From JANQJA01 sp040880285 (GTDB lineage Bacteria > Pseudomonadota > Gammaproteobacteria > Pseudomonadales > Azotimanducaceae), in the NCBI GenBank assembly GCA_040880285.1, contig JBBDIT010000016.1, forward strand, positions 1 through 43,357: a stretch of 43,357 nt of DNA, given 5' to 3'. Below, piece by piece: positions 18,009 to 25,575 of the stretch (within the stretch, counting starts at the first letter, position 1; every line of letters starts with the position of its first letter). Below the pieces are notes generated by a model. The model was not told where the DNA came from. It made no database searches and worked only from the letters and a program-made list of their open reading frames with translations. Position numbers and translations under genes: made by a program.

Positions 18009-18733
18009 GCTTGCTGTACAGGTAACGTGAACGTATATCCCATGCCGCGAACCGTCTTGATCACAACCGGTTTTTGCGGATCTGCCTCGATTTTTCTACG
18101 CAGCCGACTCACCTGGATGTCGATGCTGCGATCGTAAGGATCAAGTGCACGGCCCTGGGTGAGGTCCAGCAACTGATCCCTGGTCAGTGTTCGCTGCGGG
18201 TTGCTGGCAAAGGCGAGCAGCAAATCAAATTCACCGGAACTAAGATCCAGGATCTCGCCTGAACGACGCTTGACCGTTCTCTCGGATCGGCTTGCAACCC
18301 AGTCACCAAAACGTAACCGATCACTGCCAGCTTCCTGTCCTGGACCTTTGTAGGTATGCCTTGTTCGCCAAAGTACGGCCTTGATCCTGGCAACCAACTC
18401 CCGCGGATTGAACGGTTTTGAAACATAGTCATCGGCACCCATCTCAAGGCCGATGATGCGATCCATCTCTTCGCCTCTGGCGGTCAGGATAATAATCGGA
18501 ATTGCGGAGTTAGCGCGGATACGTCTGCAGATCGAAAGGCCATCTTCGCCCGGCATCATCAGGTCGAGCAGGACCATATGGAACCGGTGCTCTGATAATA
18601 GCCGATCGATTCCTTCCCCATTTCTCGCCGTTGCGACCCGAAAGTTCTCCTGCTCAAGGTAGTGGGCCAGCAGGTCCCTGATTTCCGGATCATCATCGAC
18701 AATCAATATATGTGTGTCATCTTTGCAAACCAT
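18005..18733 (-). CDS. OmpR-family response regulator
   Basis: 242 aa. The receiver domain (about 8-120) has the acidic pair in IVDDDPE, the phosphoacceptor Asp57 in LLDLMMPGEDG, Thr in ILTARGEE and Lys in YVSKPFNPREL. A winged-helix DNA-binding domain (about 145-238) ends in the OmpR signature YDRSIDIQVSRLRRKIE with VIKTVRGMGYTF. It is the partner of the downstream kinase. No Shine-Dalgarno precedes the ATG at 18733, but a TATAGT hexamer sits six bases upstream on the same strand, so the mRNA may be leaderless. Regulon targets are unknown; neighbouring gdhA and the divergent stress/antiporter operon are candidates by position only. Confidence 0.95.
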   Translation of the reverse strand: MVCKDDTHILIVDDDPEIRDLLAHYLEQENFRVATARNGEGIDRLLSEHRFHMVLLDLMMPGEDGLSICRRIRANSAIPIIILTARGEEMDRIIGLEMGADDYVSKPFNPRELVARIKAVLWRTRHTYKGPGQEAGSDRLRFGDWVASRSERTVKRRSGEILDLSSGEFDLLLAFASNPQRTLTRDQLLDLTQGRALDPYDRSIDIQVSRLRRKIEADPQKPVVIKTVRGMGYTFTLPVQQA

Positions 18734-18861
18734 GATTCGACTATATCAATTTGTCTGCTGCGATCCCTGAATTTGTGTAACAGTTTGTAACATTTATCAA
18801 GAATGAAACAAAAACTTACAAACTTGCAACGTATTGAAATCAAATGCCCTGGGCCATTGTG

Positions 18862-18867
18862 TATAAA
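18862..18867 (+). promoter_or_regulatory. Possible -10 box of the usp-mrp operon
   Basis: TATAAA lies 30 bases before the ATG at 18898. A TTGAAA at 18834-18839 is too far (22 bp) to be a standard -35 box, so the promoter may depend on an activator. The placement argues that translation starts at 18898 and not at the upstream ATG at 18844. Confidence 0.3.
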
Positions 18868-18897
18868 AAGCCGTTGAATCTACCAACGGTGCCGCCC

Positions 18898-19731
18898 ATG
18901 TCTCGACGCAACTTGCTGCTCCTGATCGAACCCACGCCCTCCGCTCTGGTGGCAAAGGAAGTCGCATGCGGTATCGCAGCGTTCGGCAACTGTACCATGA
19001 CCGGATTACAGATCTATGAGGATACCTGGCTGAAGGATGTCTCGGCGCCACCAACCTCCCTGAAATCCACGCTGGTCAGTCAGGTCGAGGCAAGAATTGG
19101 TGGGTCCACAGAATCCCGACCGGCAACAGGCGATGATCAAGACGAAATCCTGGCGAGGCAAAATATTTACTTCAGGGAAAAGTCCCTGACGGGCCCCAGG
19201 TACGCGTTACTTTCCGAGGAAGCCGAACGAAATGACCTGACCCTGCTGGGTCGAGAGGGCAACTTCGAGGAGCAGTCCGAAAATGCCAGGGAAGTCATCA
19301 GCTTGCTTTTACAGTATCGTCCGCGCCCGATTATCGTGACTCCACCAAATTCCAGTCACGGCAATAATGTGCTGGTTGCCTATGACGGCAGTCCGAGGGC
19401 TTCCCGCGCGCTTCAGCTCTTTGTGCTACTGGGACTCGCTGAGGACAAGAATATCCACCTGTTATCAGTCGATCGTAAACCCAGGGCAGCTGAAGCCAGG
19501 ATGGAGTCGGTCACCGGCTTTCTTGCCCAGCACGAGATCGAAGTCACGCCGCATATCATCAGTGCGCGAAACGATCCGACGGATGTGATTTTTGAGACGA
19601 TCAAGGAGACCTCTGCATCCATGGTCGTTGCAGGGGCGCAGGGTACAACAGGTTGGCGACAAACCATGTTTGGATCGATCGGTGACTATCTGATCCGGCA
19701 CTGTCCCGTCCCCCTGTTCACCTGTCCGTAA
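18898..19731 (+). CDS. Tandem universal stress protein (UspA family)
   Basis: 277 aa from the ATG at 18898 (MSRRNLLLLIEPT); an 18-codon upstream extension from 18844 would overlap the probable -10 box. Two Usp domains fill the protein, about 1-145 and 155-277. The second keeps the ATP-binding pattern G-x2-G-x9-G-S in GAQGTTGWRQTMFGS and the strand VLVAYDGSPRASRAL; the first is degenerate and probably does not bind ATP. Tandem Usp proteins are cytoplasmic stress-response factors. The mrpE gene starts only 28 bp downstream, so this is probably the first gene of the antiporter operon. Confidence 0.88.
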   Translation: MSRRNLLLLIEPTPSALVAKEVACGIAAFGNCTMTGLQIYEDTWLKDVSAPPTSLKSTLVSQVEARIGGSTESRPATGDDQDEILARQNIYFREKSLTGPRYALLSEEAERNDLTLLGREGNFEEQSENAREVISLLLQYRPRPIIVTPPNSSHGNNVLVAYDGSPRASRALQLFVLLGLAEDKNIHLLSVDRKPRAAEARMESVTGFLAQHEIEVTPHIISARNDPTDVIFETIKETSASMVVAGAQGTTGWRQTMFGSIGDYLIRHCPVPLFTCP

Positions 19732-19759
19732 TCCGCTTCAACAAACGGGTAACACGATC

Positions 19760-20224
19760 ATGCGACACACGATCAGTCTAACTTTAATATTGTCAGTGTT
19801 CTGGTTGATTCTATCAGGACACTACACGCCGCTTATGATAGCGCTCGGCGTCTTTTCGATTGTCCTTGTGGTGTATGTTTCCTATGCCTTGAAGGTCGTG
19901 GACCAGGAATCCCAACCGATACATTTAAGTCGCGCTATCCCTGCCTACTGGCTTTGGTTACTCAAAGAGATCGTACTTGCCAACTTCGATGTGACCTACC
20001 GGATATGGCGGGGCAAAGGCGCGATTAACCCAACCACCCTGGTTCTTGATGCCAGCCAGAAGACAGATCTGGGGAAAGTCATCTTTGCCAACTCAATCAC
20101 GTTATCTCCAGGCACCGTTGCTATCGAACTTATTGATAACAAAGTCACTGTCCACTCCTTGTCCAGGCGAGCGTCCAGCGGCATTGCGGTCATGAATCGC
20201 CGGGTAAGCAGGATGGAAACGTGA
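19760..20224 (+). CDS. mrpE: Mrp cation/H+ antiporter subunit E
   Basis: 154 aa. Two or three hydrophobic helices at the N-terminus (ISLTLILSVFWLILSG..., LMIALGVFSIVLVVYVSYAL) and the family segment PAYWLWLLKEIVLANFDVTYRIW are typical of MnhE/MrpE, as is the soluble C-terminal part with LGKVIFANSITLSPGTVAIEL. MrpE is a small accessory subunit of the Mrp complex, which exchanges Na+ or other cations for protons across the inner membrane. First mrp gene here; its last codons overlap mrpF (GTGA). Confidence 0.93.
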   Translation: MRHTISLTLILSVFWLILSGHYTPLMIALGVFSIVLVVYVSYALKVVDQESQPIHLSRAIPAYWLWLLKEIVLANFDVTYRIWRGKGAINPTTLVLDASQKTDLGKVIFANSITLSPGTVAIELIDNKVTVHSLSRRASSGIAVMNRRVSRMET

Positions 20225-20496
20225 TACTCACAATCGCTACTTTTTCCATTCTGGCAGTGATGGGTCTGGCCCTGATCAGGGCATTTCTTGGACCGACGCT
20301 GCAAGATCGAATTCTTGCGGTCAATCTGTTTGGCACCAAGACAGTGCTTTTTATTGCGATCACCGCATTTTTTACCGGTAGCACAGCCTTGCTGGATATC
20401 GCCATGGTCTACGCCCTTATCAACTTCGTTAGCGTGATTGGCGCGCTGCAATATTTTGAACAAAGCTCGCCATCAAGTTCAGGACGAAAACCATGA
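20221..20496 (+). CDS. mrpF: Mrp antiporter subunit F
   Basis: 91 aa with three transmembrane helices. The loop LIRAFLGPTLQDRILAVNLFGTK matches the R-GP-x-DR-x-A-N family pattern of MnhF/MrpF, and the third helix reads IAMVYALINFVSVIGAL. The start is GTG at 20221 overlapping the mrpE stop, and the end overlaps the mrpG start (ATGA), as usual in translationally coupled mrp operons. Confidence 0.93.
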   Translation: MILTIATFSILAVMGLALIRAFLGPTLQDRILAVNLFGTKTVLFIAITAFFTGSTALLDIAMVYALINFVSVIGALQYFEQSSPSSSGRKP

Positions 20497-20846
20497 TGGA
20501 ATTCATTCAAACCTTTGTACCGCCACTGCTGTTGCTGCTTGGAAGCTTCTTTTGTATCTCTGGCGGGGTCGGCGTGCTCCGCTTCCCGGATTTTTTTACT
20601 CGCATGCACGCGGCGGGAGTAACGGACACATTGGGAGCGGGCCTCATTCTTGGCGCGCTGATGTTCATGACGACTAACTTCAACGATTTGGGCAAACTCG
20701 TCCTGATTCTGCTGTTTGCGCTGATCACCAGTCCAACCGCAAGCCACGCACTGGCAAAGTCAGCAGTTCGTGCAGGCATTCCACCCAAATCGGATGATGA
20801 GGTGACTGTCGAAGTCCGGCAAGGAGGTGCCCGATCGAAGTCATAG
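20493..20846 (+). CDS. mrpG: Mrp antiporter subunit G
   Basis: 117 aa with three transmembrane helices. The family motif GGVGVLRFPDFFTRMHAAGVTDTLGAGLILGAL is present in full in the first two helices (compare G-x-LR-x-PD-x-x-R-x-H-A-x-x-x-x-T-x-G in MnhG/MrpG), followed by TSPTASHALAKSA. A charged C-terminal tail contains the AAGGAGGTG used as ribosome-binding site by the next gene. Confidence 0.93.
   Translation: MMEFIQTFVPPLLLLLGSFFCISGGVGVLRFPDFFTRMHAAGVTDTLGAGLILGALMFMTTNFNDLGKLVLILLFALITSPTASHALAKSAVRAGIPPKSDDEVTVEVRQGGARSKS
20821..20829 (+). promoter_or_regulatory. Strong Shine-Dalgarno that places an ATC start codon
   Basis: AAGGAGGTG inside the end of mrpG is a near-perfect anti-16S match. 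The only in-frame codon at normal spacing for the next gene is ATC at 20834 (6 bases after GGAGG). The next in-frame standard start, GTG at 20852, is 24 bases away with no site of its own. Confidence 0.55.
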
Positions 20847-21823
20847 TCACAGTGATCCTGTTTGCATTCCTGGTCGCAACCGCGGTGGTGATCACGAGAC
20901 TAGGCGATCTGTTTGCCGTCATTATGCTAGCTGGTATCTACAGCCTCATTTCCGCGAGCCTTTTTGTCATCATGGATGCAGCCGATGTTGCCTTCACCGA
21001 GGCGGCAGTCGGTGCGGGCGTGTCTACCCTGCTCCTGTTAAAGACATTGACCCTGACTGAACGCCACGAGAGTTACCCCGCAAGGAAAGGCTGGCTGGCG
21101 CTAACCATTGTCACGGTTACCGGCGCCTTACTGGTCTATGGTACCTGGGATATGCCGCAATTCGGCTCCGCCCTGGCTCCGGCACAACAGCATGTGGCGC
21201 CGCGGTACCTTGAGACTTCCCTTATTGAGACCGGATCACCCAATGTCGTCACCGCGATCCTCGCCAGTTATCGTGGGTTCGACACGTTGGGAGAGCTGTT
21301 CGTCATATTTATCGCCGGCATTGGTGTCCTGGTGCTTTTGGAGTCTCGCCAACCAGCCGCCTTACGCGCGCCTGCACAACCTGCCATGCAACAGCACCTG
21401 ATACTGCGCATCGTGGCCAAGATGTTGATTCCGATGATCATGGCGTTCGCACTTTATGTCCAGTTTCACGGTGAGTATGGTCCGGGCGGCGGATTCCAGG
21501 CCGGCGTCATCTTCGCCGCCGCTGTGATTCTCTACGCCATCCTGTTTGGCCCAGCGGCAGTACGTCGTGTATTTGACCACCGGGTTATGCGAATTCTTTC
21601 TGCACTGGGTGTCATCCTGTTCGGCGGCACCGGTATTGCGGCGCTCTTGACGGGCGGTACATTTCTCGAATATACCACGCTCGCGAATGACCCGGTGACT
21701 GCTCAACGAATCGGGATTTTGCTGGTGGAGCTGGGCGTCGGCATTACTGTCGCGGCGGTGATGATTTTCGTCTTCTGCGAGTTCGATGAACGCTCACCCA
21801 CCTTACCGCAGGAACCTCATTAG
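20834..21823 (+). CDS. mrpB: Mrp antiporter fused MrpA C-terminal (DUF4040/MBH-E-like) + MrpB subunit
   Basis: 329 aa if translated from ATC at 20834 (323 aa from GTG at 20852). The N-terminal 80 residues are the DUF4040 part normally found near the C-terminus of MrpA (RLGDLFAVIMLAGIYSLISA, then DVAFTEAAVGAG). Next is the MrpA-tail/MBH-E segment with YLETSLIETGSPN and ILASYRGFDTLGE, then a MnhB/MrpB domain (FHGEYGPGGGFQAGVIFAAA). So the NuoL-like front of MrpA is missing and its tail is joined to MrpB. About nine helices. A stand-alone DUF4040/MrpB arrangement is known from MBH-type and archaeal Mrp modules. The N-terminus fits relatives better when the IEVIV residues before the GTG are included, supporting the unusual start. 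Confidence 0.85.
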   Translation: MEVIVTVILFAFLVATAVVITRLGDLFAVIMLAGIYSLISASLFVIMDAADVAFTEAAVGAGVSTLLLLKTLTLTERHESYPARKGWLALTIVTVTGALLVYGTWDMPQFGSALAPAQQHVAPRYLETSLIETGSPNVVTAILASYRGFDTLGELFVIFIAGIGVLVLLESRQPAALRAPAQPAMQQHLILRIVAKMLIPMIMAFALYVQFHGEYGPGGGFQAGVIFAAAVILYAILFGPAAVRRVFDHRVMRILSALGVILFGGTGIAALLTGGTFLEYTTLANDPVTAQRIGILLVELGVGITVAAVMIFVFCEFDERSPTLPQEPH

Positions 21824-21825
21824 CC

Positions 21826-22326
21826 ATGTGGGTGTTACTGGTTTACTGGGCAATCTTTGCCTTGATGATGATCGGCCTGTACGTGGTGATTGCGTACGGT
21901 AATCTGATCAAAAAAGTAGTCGGGCTGAGTATCCTGCAGATTTCCGTATTCATGTTGTACATCAGTATTGCCAACGTCGACGGTGGCGCTGTGCCGATAT
22001 TGATGAAGGGAACTGATCTTTACTCCAATCCGCTCCCCCATGTCCTTATTCTCACTGCTATTGTAGTTGGTATTGCAACGGTCGCCCTTGCGCTTGCGCT
22101 GATCGTTCGCATTCAGGAAGCCTTCGGAACGATCGAAGAAGAAGCGATCGAANNNNNNNNNNNNNNNNNNNNNNNNNNNNNNNNNNNNNNNNNNNNNNNN
22201 NNNNNNNNNNNNNNNNNNNNNNNNNNNNNNNNNNNNNNNNNNNNNNNNNNNNCGATCGAAGAAGAAGCGATCGAACAGGCAGTCATCGAGTTCCCGAAAA
22301 CCGGCCCGGACGACGAAGCGCCATGA
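21826..22326 (+). CDS. mrpC: Mrp antiporter subunit C (NuoK-like), interrupted by an assembly gap
   Basis: Three transmembrane helices with the NuoK/MrpC pattern YGNLIKKVVGLSILQISVFML and DLYSNPLPHVLILTAIVVGIATVALALALI. After the third helix the C-terminal tail is cut by 100 N (22153-22252). The 23 bp on each side are identical; overlapping them removes 123 bp, keeps the frame and gives a 125-aa protein ending IEEEAIEQAVIEFPKTG..., a normal MrpC length. The tail contains a 15-bp repeat (IEEEA), so the true copy number is uncertain. A CAGGAACC ribosome site precedes the ATG; the stop overlaps the next gene (ATGA). Confidence 0.88.
   Translation: MWVLLVYWAIFALMMIGLYVVIAYGNLIKKVVGLSILQISVFMLYISIANVDGGAVPILMKGTDLYSNPLPHVLILTAIVVGIATVALALALIVRIQEAFGTIEEEAIEXXXXXXXXXXXXXXXXXXXXXXXXXXXXXXXXXXIEEEAIEQAVIEFPKTGPDDEAP
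22130..22275. other. Scaffold gap flanked by identical 23-bp ends
   Basis: N run 22153-22252 (exactly 100). The sequences 22130-22152 and 22253-22275 are identical and internally repetitive (CGATCGAA...CGATCGAA). This is the signature of an assembly break at a short tandem repeat filled with a default gap, not of missing genes. Confidence 0.9.
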
Positions 22327-23816
22327 TCGCCCACCTGCCGATTCTCCAGGTTATTGTGCCGCTGATGGCAGCGCCGGTGTGCCTGCTGCTCAACCGGGGC
22401 AGACTTGCGTTCCAACTGGCACTACTGGCCGGTTTGGCCGCGTTCCTGATCAGCATCCTGTTGCTGGACCAGGTGCTGCTCGCCGAGGGAGCGATCAGTT
22501 ATTCGTTGGGTGGCTGGGCACCGCCGTGGGGGATCGAGTATCGGGTCGATACTTTAAATGCCTGGTTGCTCCTGATCATCTCCGGCATTGGTCTGGTGGT
22601 ACTGGCCTATTCTTATACCAGTATCACCAGAGAAATAGACGCAGACCTGCAGGTGTACTTTTATGTCGCCTACCTGCTTTGCCTTGGCGCCCTCCTCGGC
22701 ATCGCGGCTTCCGGTGATATCTTCAACATTTTCGTGTTCCTTGAAATCTCTGCGCTTTCTTCTTACATCCTGATTGCCCTGGGGCGGAATCGCCTGGCAC
22801 TCTGGGCCTCGTTTCAGTACCTCATCATGGGCACGCTCGGCGCGACTTTTTTATTAATCGGCATCGGGCTCTTGTACGCCATGACCGGAACCTTGAACCT
22901 GGCGGACCTGGCCGAGAGACTCGCAGGCATAGAAGAAAGTCGTACGGTCCTGACCGCCTATGTGTTCCTGACCGTGGGTGTATTCCTCAAGCTGGCGGTA
23001 TTTCCATTGCATCTGTGGCTGCCAAACGCATACACCTGGGCGCCCTCGGTGGTCAGCGCCTTCCTCGCCGCGACGGCGACCAAAACGGCGCTCTACCTCT
23101 TTATCCGGTTTACCTATAGCGTGTTCGGGTTCGAATATTCGTTCACCGCGCTGCCGATGCAAACCATACTGGTGACGCTCGGGCTTATCGGCGTGTTCGC
23201 CGCCTCACTGACCGCGATCGTGCAGGAAAATGTGAAACGCATGTTCGCCTACTCGAGTGTTGCCCAGATTGGATACCTGATTCTCGGTATCGGCATCGCA
23301 AACGCCACGGGCCTGGCTGGCACTTTATTACATATTTTCAATCACGCGCTCATGAAAGGCGCGCTCTTCCTGGCGCTGGGGGCGGTCATGTATCGCCTCG
23401 GCGATGTGTGCTTCAAGGACCTTGCGGGCCTCGGTCGACAAATGCCTTTGACCATGGCCGCGCTGGTTATCGGCGGCCTCAGCCTGATCGGTGTGCCCAT
23501 GACGGCAGGATTTATCAGCAAATGGTACTTCGTGTCCGCCGCGCTGGAACAAGGCTGGTGGACCCTCGCCATGGCTATTTTGTTGGGATCACTGTTAGCC
23601 GCCGTCTATGTCTGGCGGCTGGTGGAAGCGGGCTACTTCAGGGAGAGTGAGCACGGGAAACTCGAGGTCAGTGAAGCACCACTGACTTTGCTGGCACCTA
23701 TGTGGATCCTCGTGATCGCCAACATTTACTTTGGTTTGGATACCCGACTACCCATCAGCGTTAGTGAATTCACCGCGGCGAGCCTGATGGAAAAATTGGC
23801 GGGGCCTGCACCATGA
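22323..23816 (+). CDS. mrpD: Mrp antiporter subunit D, first copy (NuoM/NuoN-like)
   Basis: 497 aa, about 14 transmembrane helices. It has the proton-channel residues of the family: Glu in IFVFLEISALSSYIL and Lys in GVFLKLAVFPLHLWLPNAYTWAP, plus VQENVKRMFAYSSVAQIGYLI and FNHALMKGALFL. MrpD-type subunits form antiporter-like ion channels related to complex I NuoL/M/N. This copy is the most MrpD-like of the three (length near 490-500). It overlaps mrpC and the next gene by ATGA junctions. Confidence 0.92.
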   Translation: MIAHLPILQVIVPLMAAPVCLLLNRGRLAFQLALLAGLAAFLISILLLDQVLLAEGAISYSLGGWAPPWGIEYRVDTLNAWLLLIISGIGLVVLAYSYTSITREIDADLQVYFYVAYLLCLGALLGIAASGDIFNIFVFLEISALSSYILIALGRNRLALWASFQYLIMGTLGATFLLIGIGLLYAMTGTLNLADLAERLAGIEESRTVLTAYVFLTVGVFLKLAVFPLHLWLPNAYTWAPSVVSAFLAATATKTALYLFIRFTYSVFGFEYSFTALPMQTILVTLGLIGVFAASLTAIVQENVKRMFAYSSVAQIGYLILGIGIANATGLAGTLLHIFNHALMKGALFLALGAVMYRLGDVCFKDLAGLGRQMPLTMAALVIGGLSLIGVPMTAGFISKWYFVSAALEQGWWTLAMAILLGSLLAAVYVWRLVEAGYFRESEHGKLEVSEAPLTLLAPMWILVIANIYFGLDTRLPISVSEFTAASLMEKLAGPAP

Positions 23817-25297
23817 TGCTTTCGTCTATACCCCTGACGCAAGCAATCATCCTGGTGCCGATGCTTGCCGCGGTGATCATTCTTATGCTCGATCGATATC
23901 CGAATGCCAGGGAAGCTGTGTCCCTGGCCGCCGGCATTCTGATCGCGGCGATTGCCATCAGGCTGTACAGCGATTTTGATTTCCACGCCCGCGTCGAAAC
24001 ACTGTTGATCGAACCCTTGCCGGGTCTTTCGATCGCATTCCAACTCGATGAACTCGGCATGATATTTGCGCTGGTGGCGAGCCTGTTGTGGCCGATTACC
24101 ACGCTCTATGCGCTCGGTTATATGCGTGCCCACAATGAACCAGGGCAGACACAATTCTATGCCTGGTTCGCGATTGCGATCGGCAGCACCATGGCGATCG
24201 CGATGTCTGCCAATCTGTTTACCCTGTTCGTTTTTTACGAACTGCTGACGCTGTCCACTTATCCACTGGTCACCCATGGCAGGTCTGATGCTGCAAAAGC
24301 AGGCGGGCGCTTATATCTTGGCATGTTGCTGGGCACCTCGATCGCGTTTTTCCTGCTTGCGATCGTCGGCACCTGGCTTCTGGCCGGGACCCTGACTTTT
24401 ACGCAAGGCGGGGTTTTCCCTGAGGGCACCTCTAGCGTATCGCTGGGATTTTTGCTTGTGCTATTTGTATTCGGCATAGGCAAGGCCGCAATCATGCCGT
24501 TTCACCGTTGGCTGCCGGCCGCCATGGTCGCGCCCACTCCTGTCAGCGCCCTGTTGCACGCGGTTGCCGTGGTCAAGGCCGGCGTGTTCACGCTGCTCAA
24601 AGTCTGCACGCTGATATTCGGTATTGATCTGCTGGGTACCTTGCCAACCACAGAAATTCTGATGTACCTCGCGGCCGCATCAATTCTTGTGGCATCGCTC
24701 ATCGCCCTGCGCCAGGACAACCTGAAAAAGCGGCTCGCCTACTCGACCGTCAGCCAGCTTAATTACATTGTGCTGGGCGCGCTGATGTCCTCCAGCGCCG
24801 CCATTGTCGGCAGCGCCATGCATATCGCTATGCATGCAGTGGCAAAGATCACCCTGTTCTTCTGTGCCGGCGCAATCCTGGTGGCCGCACACAAATCCAA
24901 TATCAGTGATATGCGGGGCCTTGGCAGGCAAATGCCCCTGACCATGACGGCGTTTTTTATCGGTAGCCTCGGCATCATTGGTGTTCCACCTACCGGCGGC
25001 ACCTGGAGTAAGTGGTATCTCCTGATGGGAACCCTGGACTCGCACGCTTGGATCATAATGGCGACCTTGATGGTGAGCAGCCTGCTGTCCATCATCTACC
25101 TGTTAGCCATTCCGGTGCGCGCTTTTTTCCCTTCCCACAACGAAACGACTACAGGGTTTTCAATTTCGCAGGAAGCGCCGCTGTCCATGTTGCTGGCCAT
25201 CGGAATGACCACGCTGGCAACGATTGCCCTGTTCTTTTTCCCGCATCCGATCCATGGGCTCGCGCAAGCCATTACCGGTTCAGGAGGTGGATCATGA
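23813..25297 (+). CDS. Mrp antiporter subunit D-like protein, second copy
   Basis: 494 aa, about 14 transmembrane helices of the proton-conducting NuoL/M/N family. Key residues are kept: Glu in FVFYELLTLSTYPL, Lys in GIGKAAIMPFHRWLPAAMVAPTPVSALLHAVAVVKAG, and LRQDNLKKRLAYSTVSQLNY. The PTPVSALLHA stretch is more like NuoL/MrpA front halves than the first copy is, so this protein may replace the missing MrpA channel. It starts at ATG 23813 overlapping the previous stop. Confidence 0.88.
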   Translation: MMLSSIPLTQAIILVPMLAAVIILMLDRYPNAREAVSLAAGILIAAIAIRLYSDFDFHARVETLLIEPLPGLSIAFQLDELGMIFALVASLLWPITTLYALGYMRAHNEPGQTQFYAWFAIAIGSTMAIAMSANLFTLFVFYELLTLSTYPLVTHGRSDAAKAGGRLYLGMLLGTSIAFFLLAIVGTWLLAGTLTFTQGGVFPEGTSSVSLGFLLVLFVFGIGKAAIMPFHRWLPAAMVAPTPVSALLHAVAVVKAGVFTLLKVCTLIFGIDLLGTLPTTEILMYLAAASILVASLIALRQDNLKKRLAYSTVSQLNYIVLGALMSSSAAIVGSAMHIAMHAVAKITLFFCAGAILVAAHKSNISDMRGLGRQMPLTMTAFFIGSLGIIGVPPTGGTWSKWYLLMGTLDSHAWIIMATLMVSSLLSIIYLLAIPVRAFFPSHNETTTGFSISQEAPLSMLLAIGMTTLATIALFFFPHPIHGLAQAITGSGGGS

Positions 25298-25575
25298 ACG
25301 ATCGAGACAAGTCCAGTGCGCTGGACAGCCCCGCTACAGTGAAACGAATCCTGCGAGTATTCTACGTAATCTGCGCTGTCCTTTTTGCGCTCGACCTGGT
25401 GCTTTCGCGCCATACCATCCACACCCTCGAAGCAATCCCAGGCTTCTACGCCATTTTTGGCTTTGCGTGCTGCGTGATACTGGTGGTCATTGCGAAGTGG
25501 ATGCGTACCTTCCTGATGCGGGATGAAACCTACTACGATAATGAACTCAAGGACGGTAACGATGTGGACGCTTGA
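25294..25575 (+). CDS. Small two-helix membrane protein inside the mrp operon
   Basis: 93 aa starting at the ATG at 25294, which overlaps the previous stop (ATGA) and has CAGGAGGTGG four bases upstream; a longer frame in the same phase is only the upstream gene's shadow. Two transmembrane helices (about residues 21-39 and 49-68) are followed by a charged tail ending in an Asp/Glu-rich stretch. I recognise no family. Its position between two MrpD-like genes and the overlap with the following ATG (25562) suggest a small structural subunit of this antiporter. Confidence 0.75.
   Translation: MNDRDKSSALDSPATVKRILRVFYVICAVLFALDLVLSRHTIHTLEAIPGFYAIFGFACCVILVVIAKWMRTFLMRDETYYDNELKDGNDVDA

Noticed and set aside
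22153..22252. Insertion or long linker in mrpC
   Set aside because: Exactly 100 N between identical ends is a scaffolding placeholder, not sequence.
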